A stretch of DNA of 64,000 nucleotides from Asterias rubens. Taxonomy: Eukaryota; Echinodermata; Asteroidea; Forcipulatida; Asteriidae. Each line of letters begins with the position of its first letter. Position 1 is the stretch's first letter. The stretch lies in assembly GCF_902459465.1 (NCBI RefSeq), contig NC_047068.1, positions 7,440,001-7,504,000 of the forward strand, written 5' to 3'. The translations under genes were made by a program, and so were the position numbers. Positions 1 through 13,200 of this stretch are shown piece by piece. The notes below the pieces were generated by a model, which was not told the origin of the DNA, did no database searches, and saw nothing but the letters and a program-made list of their open reading frames with translations.

Positions 1-720
1 TGCAAAAATTGAAAAAATCATAAAATATCATGTGATGACGTCACCATGACGTCATTTCACATTTCAAAAGAACTTGTCAATATCCAACAACTTACCAAGT
101 TTCAACATGATCGCATAATCACTTAGGGAGTTATAATAGTGAAATAAGTGCACCTTTAAGGCCGCGTAACGTGACCCCCGATGACGTCATTGATCTGAAA
201 CTTCACACATATGATGGCTGCCTGACAGGTAACGTGTGTGTAAAATTTGAAGTGATTACAAAAAACTTCACTACGAACATCTTCAAAAAGTCCATTTTGA
301 CGAGTTTTCAACCTGCCGCTAGAGGGCGCTGTTGCAATTTGTGACGTCATCAATATGTTTTTTGAACTGCCCACCCTTGCTAGACACTTACGTCCTTGGA
401 AAGCAACTTCATAACTTTTACCACTTTTGAGTTACAGGGCACTTCCGTTTTTGCCCGTTTCAACCGGAAGTAGAGATCATTTGAGGTCACGCACACAAAA
501 CAAAACGAAGACCTAATTTATCCCTACCACATCCCGCAAACAGAAACCTACGGTCTCGTTTGGCTGATTTGATATAGATTTTCAAACATTTAACATAAAA
601 CATCTTTAAGATGACGTCACGTGACCGGTGATGAGGTCATCATGACATCCTTGCTTTAGGATCATTATTGCACCATATACTTCAATCCCTGAAAGTTTCA
701 TTGCAATTGCTCTCAAATGA
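1..720 (+). repeat. CRE-rich dispersed repeat, copy 1
   Basis: About 720 bp, repeated at 1160-1880. Contains five TGACGTCA palindromes (near 36, 48, 182, 342 and 612). No coding frame is convincing. Confidence 0.75.
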
Positions 721-970
721 TAACGCACATTGGCATAGCATTGTACTTCGTGTACAAATGATTACGCACATTGGCATCGCATTGTACTTCGTGTACAAAT
801 GATTACGCACATTGGCATGGTATTGTACTTCGTGTACAAATGATTACGCACATTGGCATGGCATTGTACTTCGTGTACAAATGATTACGCACATTGGCAT
901 GGCATTGTACTTCGTGTACAAATGATTACGCACATTGGCATGGTATTGTACATGTACTTCGTGTACAACA
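718..970 (+). repeat. 41-bp tandem repeat array
   Basis: About six copies of a 41-bp unit starting at 718, 759, 800, 841, 882 and 923, with core gcacattggcatggcattg. The array separates the two CRE-rich copies. Confidence 0.9.
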
Positions 971-1159
971 ATGTGTGCGTGAGGCTTTGGCACGCAACCT
1001 TATGGCATTGCACAAATACATAGCTGTTTCGTCAATAACATTTCAAATTTCTCATTTGAGTTAAGTTATTTGTTGTGTATTCAAAGCAATTTGCCCAAAT
1101 GTGGCATAGATAAAGAAATAATTTGGATTACACCATGTTCAGATAGCAATTGGTGTGTT

Positions 1160-1880
1160 AAAGGTGTAAAAATTGAAAAAATCATTAAAAATCATGTTAT
1201 GACGTCATCATGACGTCATTTCATAATTCACGAGAACTTTCCAATATCTAATGATCTACATAATTTCAACATAATGGCGTCATTTCTTCGAGAGTTATAC
1301 GACTTCAAAAAGTGCACCTTTAATGCTGCGTCACGTGACCTCCGATGACGTCATTGATCTGAAACTTCACACATATGATGCCTGCCAGACAGTAAACGTG
1401 TGTGTAAAATTTAAAGTGATTACCAAAAACTTCGCCACAAACATCTTCAAAAAGTCCATTTTGAAGAATTTTCAACTTGCCACTAGAGGGCGCTGTTGCA
1501 ATTTATGACGTCATCAATACTTTTTTTGAATTGCCCACCCTTGCTAGACACTTTTATCCCGGAGAAAAAAAATTCATAACTTTTACCACTTTTGAGTTAC
1601 AGGGTACTTTCGTTTTTGGCCCGTTTCGACCGGAAGTAGAGGTCATGTGAGGTCACGCACACAAAATAAAATAAAGACCTAATTTATTCCTACCTAATCC
1701 CGTTAACAGAAATCTACGGTCTATTGTGGTTGATTTGATATAGATTTTCAAAGATTTAAATAAAACACCTTTAAGATGACGTCACGTGACCGGTGATGAT
1801 GTCATCATGACGAATTTCGTTTAGGACCCTCCTTGCACCAATGCCCTTCATCACTGAAAGTTTCATTGCAATTGCTCTTT
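1160..1880 (+). repeat. CRE-rich dispersed repeat, copy 2
   Basis: Same orientation as 1-720, with point differences and five TGACGTCA sites. Confidence 0.75.
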
Positions 1881-1946
1881 AGGAACCATGCAAAAAAATG
1901 CGAGTACTGAATAATCCTGAAACAACCAAATAAAAAAACGAACAAA

Positions 1947-2440
1947 AACAATAGCTGTTTCGCTGCGCTACGCTGCGAAACAGCTAAAAAAACTTTAACA
2001 AAAACAAGAGCTGTTTCGCTGCGCTTCGCTACGAAACAGCTAAAAAAACTTTAACAAAAACAAGAGCTGTTTCGCTGCGCTTCGCTACGAAACAGCTAAA
2101 AAAACTTTAACAAAAACAAGAGCTGTTTCGCTGCGCTTCGCTACGAAACAGCTAAAAAAACTTTAACAAAAACAAGAGCTGTTTCGCTGCGCTTCGCTAC
2201 GAAACAGCTAAAAAAACTTTAACAAAAACAAGAGCTGTTTCGCTGCGCTTCGCTACGAAACAGCTAATAAAAAAAACTTTAACAAAAACAAGAGCTGTTT
2301 CGCTGCGCTTCGCTACGAAACAGCTAAAAAAACTTTAACAAAAACAAGAGCTGTTTCGCTGCGCTTCGCTACGAAACAGCTAAAAAAACTTTAACAAAAA
2401 CAAGAGCTGTTTCGCTGCGCTTCGCTACGAAACAGCTAAT
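1947..2440 (+). repeat. 56-bp tandem array of hairpin units
   Basis: Nine units at 1953, 2009, 2065, 2121, 2177, 2233, 2293, 2349 and 2405. Each has a 33-nt near-palindrome, agctgtttcg to cgaaacagct, and an A-rich linker. One linker is 4 bp longer. Confidence 0.92.
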
Positions 2441-2446
2441 AATAAC

Positions 2447-2772
2447 TTGGGGGCTAATCATCCTTACTCGGAGCTAAGAGCTGAATTGCGAAGGACGCGG
2501 CTACAACGTGTTCGAGAAGCAGGCATGCAAGGGCGCCTTTGGCTGCCAGCCACATCAACCCATTATGACCACGGAGCACAGCCAAGATTGAAAGTGTTTG
2601 ACTTTTCCCGAGGGAGGTAAACCGGATGGTCTGGAAAACCCTGTGGCACAGCAGAGAACCAACGCACAACTCAACTCACATATGGCCCCAACCGGGAATC
2701 CAACCGGGGTCACCTTGGTGAGAGGCGAGCGCTTTACGCACACGCCAATCATGCCACCCGAACTCATGAACC
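2447..2772 (-). mobile_element. tRNA-derived SINE
   Basis: On the minus strand a tRNA-like head (gcgctcgcctctc, box-B-like ggttggattcc) is followed by a unique body with the ggttttccagacc segment. Probably a SINE, not a tRNA gene, because no cloverleaf closes. Confidence 0.6.
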
Positions 2773-2909
2773 ACAGATTTTAAAACACCTAATAGTGTCA
2801 GTGGTTTTTTTGTAGTCCTGCAGGCTAGCCCAAAGCAAGATAGAATTACAATAAGGCATTTCGGTATGGGTCTGAAACTGTCCATGTGCTGCCCTACCGC
2901 GGGCAGCAT

Positions 2910-3340
2910 GGCCCAATTTCATGGAGTTACTTGAGCAGAAAATATTGCTTAACAGTTTTTTTGCTTGGCAGAAATGAGCATGATACCAGTCACAAATTGT
3001 AATTGTGTCATGGTATTTTGGCTGCGGTATCCTTACTCCGGTAAGCATAATTTTGTTGTGCTTAGCTGCTTGTTCTGCTTAAAGGGAAGGTACACGTTTG
3101 GTAATCGTCAAAGACCAGTCTTCTCACTTGGTGTATCCCATCATAACCATAAAATAACAAGCCTGTGAAATTATGGGCTCAATTGGTCATTTTAGTGAGA
3201 AATTACCTCTTTCTCAAAAACTACGTACTATCAACAGCTCTCCAATGCTTGTTACCAAGTCAGTTTTTAAGTTAATATTTGTTTTGAGTAATTACCAAAC
3301 GTGTACCTTCCCTTTAAGCAGCTCTATGAAATTGGGCCCA
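2910..3340. mobile_element. Fold-back element with nested TTAA element
   Basis: Outer inverted arms start gcccaatttcatgg and end atgaaattgggccc. Inside it, 3079-3317 is a second element with TIR ttaaagggaaggtacacg and its complement at the far end, inserted at a TTAA of the outer element. Confidence 0.75.
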
Positions 3341-3939
3341 GCATTGGAATGAGCATCATAGTGCAGCATCAGCCATTTCTACCATGCTACAACCATGGAG
3401 GTTCACCTCATTCAATATTACCTATGGCTTTTAATAACTTCTAAACAAATGTACTTGATGATATGGACAAACATAGGGCCTACAGGAAGTCTAAAAATAT
3501 GGAACTGTACTGTTGGCCTATGAAGAAGTACTAGTGAAACAACAAATTACTGCTGACACTTGACTTAATAAATTATGGTCGTAAGTGTCATAAGGTAAAA
3601 TTTACTTGAGAAGCACTTCAGCTGTTGTTTAATAAAGCATTCCCTTTGAAGTAATAGGGGCGTATGGTTTGGATAATGTTTCACCTCAAAACATTTGAAT
3701 ATGAGAAACAATTAAGGCATGAAGTGCTTCTCGGATATCTGAGGGTTGGAGTCTGTTCATGAATCTTGTGACCAGAGATACGGTTGGAGCCTGCAATCAC
3801 TTCGCTAAACAGGGATGGATTTTACATTATAGTGAAAATAATGTGACAGTTATACCCCATTTGTTCACCATCAAGCTGGTTAAAATCTTTCTGAGTTGTT
3901 GCAAGCGGCAGATAAACACAATTTTGTTTTCTTCTTCAG

Positions 3940-4221
3940 CTGTTCCAACTCCAATTATAATCAGTGAGTCATCGAGCACTGTAAAAATTACCTGGATGGA
4001 AGCACCAGATCCTACATACGATATCGCAGAGTATGAAGTCACATTGCAGCAAACAGGGAGTACAGATATTCAGACGCAGCGGGTAGCGGCAGTAGCTGGA
4101 GCAACCCACACATTTGAGAATCTTCAGTCAGGCTCAGAGTATACCATCGTTAACAAAGGATATCACCCCGAGGGAATCCTTATTAAAACACCAGATCCAA
4201 TCACTGGCGTCGTGTGGACCT
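3940..4221 (+). CDS. Unit 1 exon: fibronectin type III module 1
   Basis: 282 bp, phase 1-1, acceptor cttcttcag and donor gtaagt. The translation shows the FN3 pattern: VKITW on strand B, IAEYEVTL on strand C, and the L-x-S-G-x-x-Y-T turn (LQSGSEYTI). The open frame continues upstream to 3759, but that part is intron, as the strong acceptor shows. Confidence 0.8.
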
Positions 4222-7200
4222 GTAAGTCAATGTTCAAAATGACGTAATTACTGCGTGATCAAAGTTTATGATTTATGTGTTCAGTCACCTTGCAAGCATT
4301 AGTTGATAAAACAACTGACTCTTGAAAAATACAACAAAAGGATGCAATTTACAAACTTCATTAAAATTGACCAAATAATCTTTTAATCAGCTAAAAAGCC
4401 CTGCGAATAATATTGACTTCTGACTATCATAGAGCTTAAGTTTTTCAGAGAAATTTGTATCCAGTTTGGTCTCGACTACTAGTCAAAAGGAGGTTGTTCA
4501 TTGGCCAATTGTGCGCTGCATTTACAAATCTGTGCGTTTTTTTTCTCTGTAAGATTGCAGCTGGATGGCGTCAATGTATACAGTCTATAGTGTGTATCAA
4601 GTATTACACCATGTTAAAATCTCCGCAAACCTCTCCTAGTAATACTTCCATCTTGCAAAGTTTCAAATCCAAAGTATCAAGTGTTCAGCATGGCTTTGTG
4701 ACATTGTTACAGGTATTAACATTTAAACTTTTAGTCAAGCCATTGTTTTCTTGTTTTAGTGCCACATGAACCGTCGGACAGCATTATCTACCAGACCAGC
4801 AGTTCAACAGCCACGGTTCAGTGGACTGCTGCCAACCAACCCTTCTCGTACTACAGGATGACCATCACCCCAGCGAATGGAGTGCCACAAGTTTACCAAA
4901 TTCATAGGGACGATACCAGTTTTATGTTGGATGACATTATGGCAGGAATACAGTACAGCTACAGACTTGAGTCAGTTGTTGATACACCAGGTTTTCTGGA
5001 TGGGACTGTAGAAAGTTTACCGTCGGATATTCGAATTTCAGGATCATGTAAGTATAGGCTATGGAAGCTTGAATCGCCGTCTTGTTAGTGAGTTACAGAG
5101 AAAATTGATCTCAGAAACACAGATACTTTTTCAGGGAAACATGGAATTCAAAGAGGTATTCAGAAGGTATCGTGGAAGGATTAAGTTTTTCTGTAACTTG
5201 GAACACGTGCACCACACTTAGGCATAAAAAAACACACCATGTTATGTTGGTGTAAAAGGGCCCCCCAAAATAGGGTAGGTAGGTAGGGATTTATTTTTAT
5301 TTTAGATTTTTTCCCTCTCCTCCCAGCAACGAAACTGACATGTTTTCTAATTGCTTAAGCCAGTAGTATACACGAATACAAAAGAAAACAAGGATACACA
5401 CAACAAATAGTGTATTTTTAAACTCTTGATGACATTTTAATTTTGTTTTTGTCTTTAATAGATTTTTATCATTAAATTTCTTCCCTTAAAAAAATAAAAA
5501 TATCTAGGGTCGGCTGTATTTTTAGGGTAGGTCGGGTTACGCCAACATAACATTTTTTTGTTATGCCTTACTGAGCTTCCCATAGCAACCGATGAATGAG
5601 TCACTAAGACTCTTGAAAGTAAATTGAATATGTTTAATTTTCCTTCTAAATTTTAGGTAGAAAGTAAGGCCCCCCTCCCCCCCCCCCCCCCCCCCCCCCC
5701 CCCGTAAAAATTTCAAACAGACTTGCTGCCAGTTGTTATTAAGCACGCTCAACTTCCTAAGCCAAATACGACCAACTAAAAAAAAAGCCAGAAGTTATCA
5801 TGTCTCGATCCTTAAAAGGTAAACCACAGAGCCCCCAGGATGTGATATATTTTCATAATAGTACACAGTATATAAAATGCATGACGTCCAACCATTTTTG
5901 CGTATTGTGTGGCGCACCATTACGATACCAAGCACATTATCCTAGATTTCTGAGTGTCTTGGACACATTTTGTCATTGAATTTCATGTTTTCGAGATGCT
6001 TTAATTTTAATTGATATCCAGGTATCCAATATGGCACCATTGAACTCTGAGTTTCTGCGACCAATTCATTGAATTTCGAGTTTCCTAGATACCTAAGCAT
6101 TGAGTTCTGAATTAGCGAGAATCCTTACTATTGAATTCATATTTTCCAAGACACCTTCATTGAAATCTAAAGATTGGGAGAAACCTCATCATTGAACTCC
6201 ACGTTTCCAAGATAGTTTCCAATACTTTTTTTTTCAAATGACAAGGATAAACTTATTTGTTCCAGCTTCCTTAATTGGTATATAACGAACATCAAAACTC
6301 ATATACCTTTATCAATATTAATAAGACAAACCAGATAATTTTTGGGGGATCGAACAAATAGATAAAGGTGGGACTTGAACCTGAAGCCTCTGGTTTAATG
6401 TGCCAGGGCTCTACCAACTGATCTATCCAGCACTATGTTGGTGGTCTCCTTTTTTTATCATCTTAGTTCAGCGATGAGCCATGGTCACAATTTTCTACTG
6501 TTGTGTGGACTTCGGACAAAATGTTTTACTCATTTTTCTGGTACACAGCAACCAACTTAAACCCCACGATTGAGGCGATTACAGATCTTGGAATGCACCT
6601 TATATGGGATCCGAACACCAACAACCAACTGCAGAAGTACACCATTACCGTTGTGGACACCAACGGAAACTCTGTAATCAGTGAAGACATTCCGCCTGGG
6701 GAGACATCCTATACCTTTCCAAACCTACCAGCCAGTGGAGCCATTTATGAGTACATCCTGAATGCTTACTTTGGTGGTGCCAGCACCTATGCTGGGAGCG
6801 TTCAAGAACCTACAAGTAAGTTTTTGAAATGTCATTATTTATTTACAAACAAAATAGCTGTAAAAGAAAAAAATGTCATTATATAGCTTGCTAAACCTGT
6901 CCCGGATGTATATACACACAAAAATCAGATTTGGTGAGGACCCTCTCCAGACCAAGGTACGGTGTTACATCTCAGGTTCTGCTGTTTAGTTGCACTGACA
7001 CAATCAATTGAAGGCATTGCCAGTGTGTAGTCTCTGGTGAACTGGAACTTCAATTTGGATGTTTTAAAAAGTTGTGTTCTGCCTAGAAGGATTATAACAA
7101 CAATCGTTACCCCCCAACAACATGTAGCTGAAAGGACACATATCTGGAAAGCATTTCATAAGAAGGTTTTTAATATCACCACTACAGTCAACCCCTGCCC

Positions 7201-10200
7201 CTAGACCCAGACATAGAGCCGCTGTTGTTGACATCTGCTGTCGAGCTAGTACAACCCCAGATTTCTACCCCAACCCTCCCTGAGTCGACCCTCGCGGAGC
7301 TACCCTCCCCAAACTTTGTGACAGTACATTTATTTTCTCTCATATTAAAAACAATTTTTCTGTTACACAGAACTGCCTGTGAATGTGAACTTAGATGGCG
7401 TCACGTCAAGCACCGCGACCATAACTTGGGCCAAGAATATAGTTCCTAACCCGGAGGGGTACATGGTCAGTGTCATCAGCAATGATGGGACTTACACTAG
7501 CTTCATACCAGTTACTGTGGACGAGGCCGTTAGAGCGTATACTATTTACGGACTGCCTGCTGGGAAGACATACCAAATTGGTGTAGATGCTGTTTTAAAT
7601 GGAAACCGAGTAGCAATCGGCGCTATCCAAGATCGAGCCGTTCTAGGTTTGAAATTTATCTTTGTTTGACATGTTTGACAATGGCAATTAGTAGCTTTTA
7701 GTTTAATGTAGGTGTGGAGACCTAAGTCAAGGTCTTGGTCTAGAAATCATTACTTAAATTTGTATACAAAAACATTTAAATGTACCAAAAGGAACCAAGA
7801 AATCGCCAAAAGCTTCAGTTTTAGCTGGCCCTGTTATGTGTTATATTATACAAACATTCCAAGTCAGTTTGCCTTTGATTTATGATTTGATTAGTTAAAT
7901 AAAAATTTAAAAACTGATTTAAAGGTTATATGTCTTTGTAGGACAATAAAATACACAATGTCTACAGATTTACAGTAAACTTACACAGTTTGAAGATAAT
8001 GATAGTAGTGAAATCGACGGCTGGACATGTTTGTCAAAGACCAGTGTTCTCACTTGTATCCCAACATATGCATAAAATAACGAACCTATTAAAAAGTTAG
8101 GACTAGTCCTACTAATTGTTGGAAGATAGTGGATTCTCCCTAGATGTTTTCTTAGATATTGCATTTGTATTGTATTTCTCTACAACATGTTTTGGGGTGG
8201 ATTTCACAAAGAGTTAGGACTAGTCTTATCTCGAGTCAGGAAGAGTTACTCGTCCTAACATTTTGTGAATCGACCCTGTATTTCTTCTTAGCTTAGGCTT
8301 ACTTATCGGTTTCGGTTATTGCACATGTGCTATACGTATTGTTTAGCGTCATCAGCACTTTGATGGAAAAATACATCACCAAATAAAAAGTCATAGACTA
8401 AGGGAATTTGGTTTACAAAAAAAATAACAATAAAATATATATATACTTGTATGTTATGTTAACATTTATACTAAGAAGATTACTTAAGTAAAGGAGACAA
8501 ACAGGAATGGCAAAAGCAGCATTTTTAAAAGGCAAGCAAAACCAGTACAAAACTTGTGGACACAAAGTTTAAAATTAGTTTGTCTCTACAGGGAAAAACC
8601 TTAAATTATTTTTATTAATTTGTTTTATTATTTATTTACAGGAATTAATGACTGTCCGGCCATCGACCCTTGCAATAATGGGGAATGTGTAGATGGGACC
8701 ACTCCGAGGGTCTATACCTGTAACTGTCTACCTGGTTTCACCGGATTGTACTGCAATAATCGTAAGTGGAAGTGTCGTGGCCGTGCACCAAATTCAAACT
8801 CTGGTGTTTCAGATCACCAGAGTGTGGGTTCGAATCCCCAGCTGTGACACTTGTGCCCTTCAGCGAGACATTTAACAATTGCTTCGTCCTACAGATGGAA
8901 CGTAAAGTTGTTGGTCCCTTGTGTTGTGTTATGCACGTAAAAGAACCCAGTGCTCTTATCGAACAGAGGAGGGGTTTGCCCCGGTGTTCCTGGCTGTGGC
9001 TGCTGAATGCGCTGTAGCACATTGTAAACCCTGTTAAAGGCAGTGGACACTATTGGTAATTACTCAAAATAGTTATTAGCATATAACCTGGTAACGAGGA
9101 ATGGGGAGAGGTTGATAGTATAAACCATTGTTAGAAAAGGCTCCCTCTGAAGTGACATAGTTTTCGAGAAAGAAGTAATTTTCCACGAATTTGATTTCGA
9201 GACCCCATTTTTAGAATTTGAGCATCTGAAAGCACACAACTTTGGGTGACAAGGATGTTTTTTCTTTCATTATTATCTTGCAACTTCGATTACTGATTGA
9301 GCTCAAATGTTCACAGGTTTGTTATTTTATGCATATGTTGAGATACACAAATTCACAATGAGTAACTCGCATCAGTTGACTTGTGCTCAACTCCTGCGAA
9401 ATATTTGCAGCAAAAATGGAGCTGTGACGTCAAAATTTGTAACCTTAATAAGTTTTATGAAACACAGAATGACAAATATAGTGATAGGTTGGTCATGGTA
9501 ATTAGTTTAATTACAAAACTGTTACATGTTTGTCCCCAAAATATAAAATTTGGTACGAAAAGATGGTTTGCGCAACTTTGTATTTTTAAACCAGTTTGTG
9601 GCATGACCCGCATGATGAAGGGATTGAAGTAAGAAGTTGTTCCACCGTTTTTTTGAAAAAAAAAACACTGTTTACGTCATGTTTTGCCGGGCAAAAAGAC
9701 GCTTAGTCATGGTAAGATTGCATACACTTTCTAGCTGGCTGCCAAAACCCAAAGTGACGCAATTCGCAACTTTTCATCTCGGGTCTTTTCATTTGTGCTT
9801 CTAAACTTGAAAGTGGAAGTGAATGGCCGAATCTTTAAAAGCACTGAATTTAAACCCTGGTGGTCCTGATCAGCAGAGTGTTGCTCAAGTCCCGGTCGTG
9901 ACACTTGGGTCTACTAATAAGACACTTAAACAGCCAATAAAGGACGATCTCGAATATATAGATAATACAGTTTTCTAATAGCTGGAGTCCATAGGAAACA
10001 TAAACAAAATCTAACAAGTCTCTCACCTCACATTAAAACATGGTAAAAATGGTTTTTCTACAGAACGGCTTCTAGCAAAATTTCTGAAAAACGAGGGGTC
10101 AAACAAACCTGCGCGACAAAGGAATCGTGGCGTCAGTGGCGGCTATTTGGCGTGGAAAATAGCGCCCTCAGTTTGCTGAAGCTGGAGAACTGTGTTCACA

Positions 10201-13200
10201 CCCAATTAGGGGAATATCGTCACTCGCGTCAAGAGGTCATTATAATAGATAAGCCGTTTTTGACTCTCGGCTGAAAAAAAACGTGCGGCCGGGTGCATTT
10301 TTGAGTTATTCGTTACTAAATGCAAACTTTGAGAGTAAAATGGTTATTAACCGGTATCTACGATGTCTATTTGGCTATAACAAGGTAATAGTTGAAATAT
10401 TGAGATCATCCTTTATTGGCTCTTTAATCTTTCCTCGTCCTTTGGATGGGACGTAAAGCCGCGATTATTATAATTATACGTTTTTTTCCTCTGATCTGTA
10501 CAGCTATAAACCAATGTGCAAGCAACCCGTGCCTGAATCAAGGAGTCTGCACTGATGGAAATTTTCTTTACACATGCGCCTGCAGAGATGGGTTCAATGG
10601 CATCAATTGTGAACTCAGTAAGTTGCGTTAACCCCGTGCCGTTGCACTGGGGTAGAATTTACTAATTTAAGAATTTTATTAAATGTTGATGGACTGTGCA
10701 GGCATGGATTAAGCCACCGGCTGCAACTTTCACCCTTAATTGGCAAACGAAGCAACAAAGCACTAACTAAAAATCAATTATTTTGAATAAAAAGTGAATA
10801 AACTTGAAGCCCTGCTCTAGTCCATGTAATCACTTGCGGATAAAGTATGTTTATGACAGGTTGCCAAGTAATCCAGACCGATATTCATGTGTGTCTTTTT
10901 GGGGGTTACTTTTAAGTAAAATTTGTAGTTTATTGCCAGACTGGTAATTAACCAATGTGGTGTGATATGGTTGAATTAACACATCACTTGATGTTGATAC
11001 CAATAAAGCCAACTCAATGTGTACTGTATTTGGGTGTTGTCCTTAAGAGAATAATTAAGTTGTCTTGAGGGGTTTGAGTACTTTTTGTAGGACACTAAAA
11101 CACAATGTCCTCAAAGTCGTGAAAATTAGTATTTTCGTGACATTATTTTACTCGTTTCACAGAAACTACAGCACCTCAGCAAGTAATATTTTTAATGTAA
11201 GCTTTCTACTATCATGAATCTCAGATGACAACCCCAAATAATATAACAGCAAAAACTTAACAGGGTAAGTTTAAGGTAAATCTGGACTTTGAGTTTTGGT
11301 TTACGAAAACTACACAACTCCTTCAATGTTCCACTCAAACTTAAACAGCTACCTGAGCGGAATGCTTTCAACAGAAATGGTATTTTAACTTGTTTATAAT
11401 GCACTTGTTCACCATTTTAATGTAATTTTGATATGTGTACACTTCTGAATTTTTTGTAATTATCGATTAAAAAATCAGGCCCCAACCTGAAAAACTAACA
11501 ACACTTCTGCCGTTGACGGCGCGCGTCAAAGGACACTGGCGCTGACGTCATGTCTGGGAGTTTGCTTTATTATACCTCCATGCTGCAACAAAGCGACTTA
11601 ACAAATTGGAGCTCCCAACTATGATGTTTTGAGAGTGATTACATAACGGGGCTTTTCGCAAATCTCTCAGAAAAGCGCTGGATAAGGGCATTCAAAATGT
11701 TTTTTTGTTTACACAATTAAAATCTGTTTATAATCATATGACTTGATTTCCTTATTCATTGAAAACATTTTAAGTGAAATTCAGCAAAGTTAGCGACTTG
11801 ACATTTTCGTTCAAGCAGGTCTTTAATTAAATTGATCTACTTACAATTTCTTAATTTGTTTCTTCTTTTCAGCGATTAACTTCTGTGACGGACACAACTG
11901 CGTGAATGGAGCCTGTGTTAGTTCAGCCACTGGCTTTACCTGCAACTGTGTTGGCACTGACTTCACAGGAACTCGTTGTGAAACACGTAAGTTGTGTCCG
12001 GTTTTTATGTTCTGTAATATTAATAAACCCTGCTGGGTGTTCAAGTCGCAGTAAAACCCAAAACAAACAAAAGAAAAACAGGCACATCTAAACTAGTCTG
12101 TGAAGTTCAGATTTAGAGATTTGAATTTTGTTGTACAAAGACAAGACCAAAGATTAAGTGGTAGAGAATTCCAGAGGTGCAGCGGAAGAAAAACACCTGT
12201 TACCCCAAGAGTGTCGAGACTTGGGTTCATTGAGGAGAAGCATGGAACTGGCTTGAAGATTCCTTGATGGAGTGTAACCTTGAAGTGGTTCTGAGATATA
12301 GTGGGGAGCCTTTCTATTACAACATTGCTGAGCGGTTATAAGCTCACTGTACCAAGCTTTGGTGTTTTTGATCAGCATAGGGTATGTTCAGACAGCGTAC
12401 TAAGTTAGAACCAAACCGGTTTAACTTTTACGAGTAGCAGGGGGTGGTCAAATTCCCCTTGCGTTCAGACAGCACCGAGTTAAACCCGATACGGTTTATC
12501 TTTGGTTTTAAGACGTCAAAGCAAACGCGACCCCGTTACGCTAACATCCTGTTTATTGGCCTGTTCATTGGTCACCGTGTGTTTACGTAATGATTACGGA
12601 GGTCAATGTGAGTTAAACCGGATGTGGTCTTTTTGGGGTTGAACTCGATTCGGACTAACTTTAGAACCGTTCAGATACACTGAGTTGAACTCGATCGGGT
12701 TGAACCACGGGTTAAACTGACTTTAGTACTGTGTCTGAACGACTTCAGAGTGGGGCTCTGAAAGCAAGGAAAAAGATAAATAATTTGACTGTCTGTGCAC
12801 CTGTTTTCTGTGATGCATGTCTCAACTTGTTGGATTTTTTGTGTGAGATTTTTCCGAATCACCATCTTCTTGGATTAGAAATTTACAATTGCATCAGTTC
12901 AAAAACAAGCTCTGGTGTTTCTGATCAGCTACATGGGGCTCAAAGGGAAAATGATAAATAATATGACAGTATGTACATCGGTCGTCTGTGTTACTGTTGT
13001 GAATTAAGATGTATTTCTCAGTAGATTGTGAAGATTTATGTGTGAGGTTTTTTGCGGTTTATCGTCTTATCTTTTTCTTGTACTAGGAATTGACAATTGC
13101 ATCACAGGCATTTGTCAAAACGGCGGGACCTGTCGTGATGATTTGACTCGGCCGGGTCAATACATTTGTGCCTGTGTTGCAGGCTTCACTGGCACAAACT

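Noticed and set aside
718..970. Regular 41-bp array considered as CRISPR
   Set aside because: Units are contiguous with no unique spacers; a simple tandem repeat in an animal genome.
3759..3939. Extension of the first FN3 frame to an upstream ATG
   Set aside because: The strong acceptor at 3939 and the phase 1-1 pattern of all FN3 exons show that this part is intron.
7225..7449. Plus-strand frame upstream of FN3 module 4
   Set aside because: Out of frame with the FN3 exon and crosses its acceptor site.
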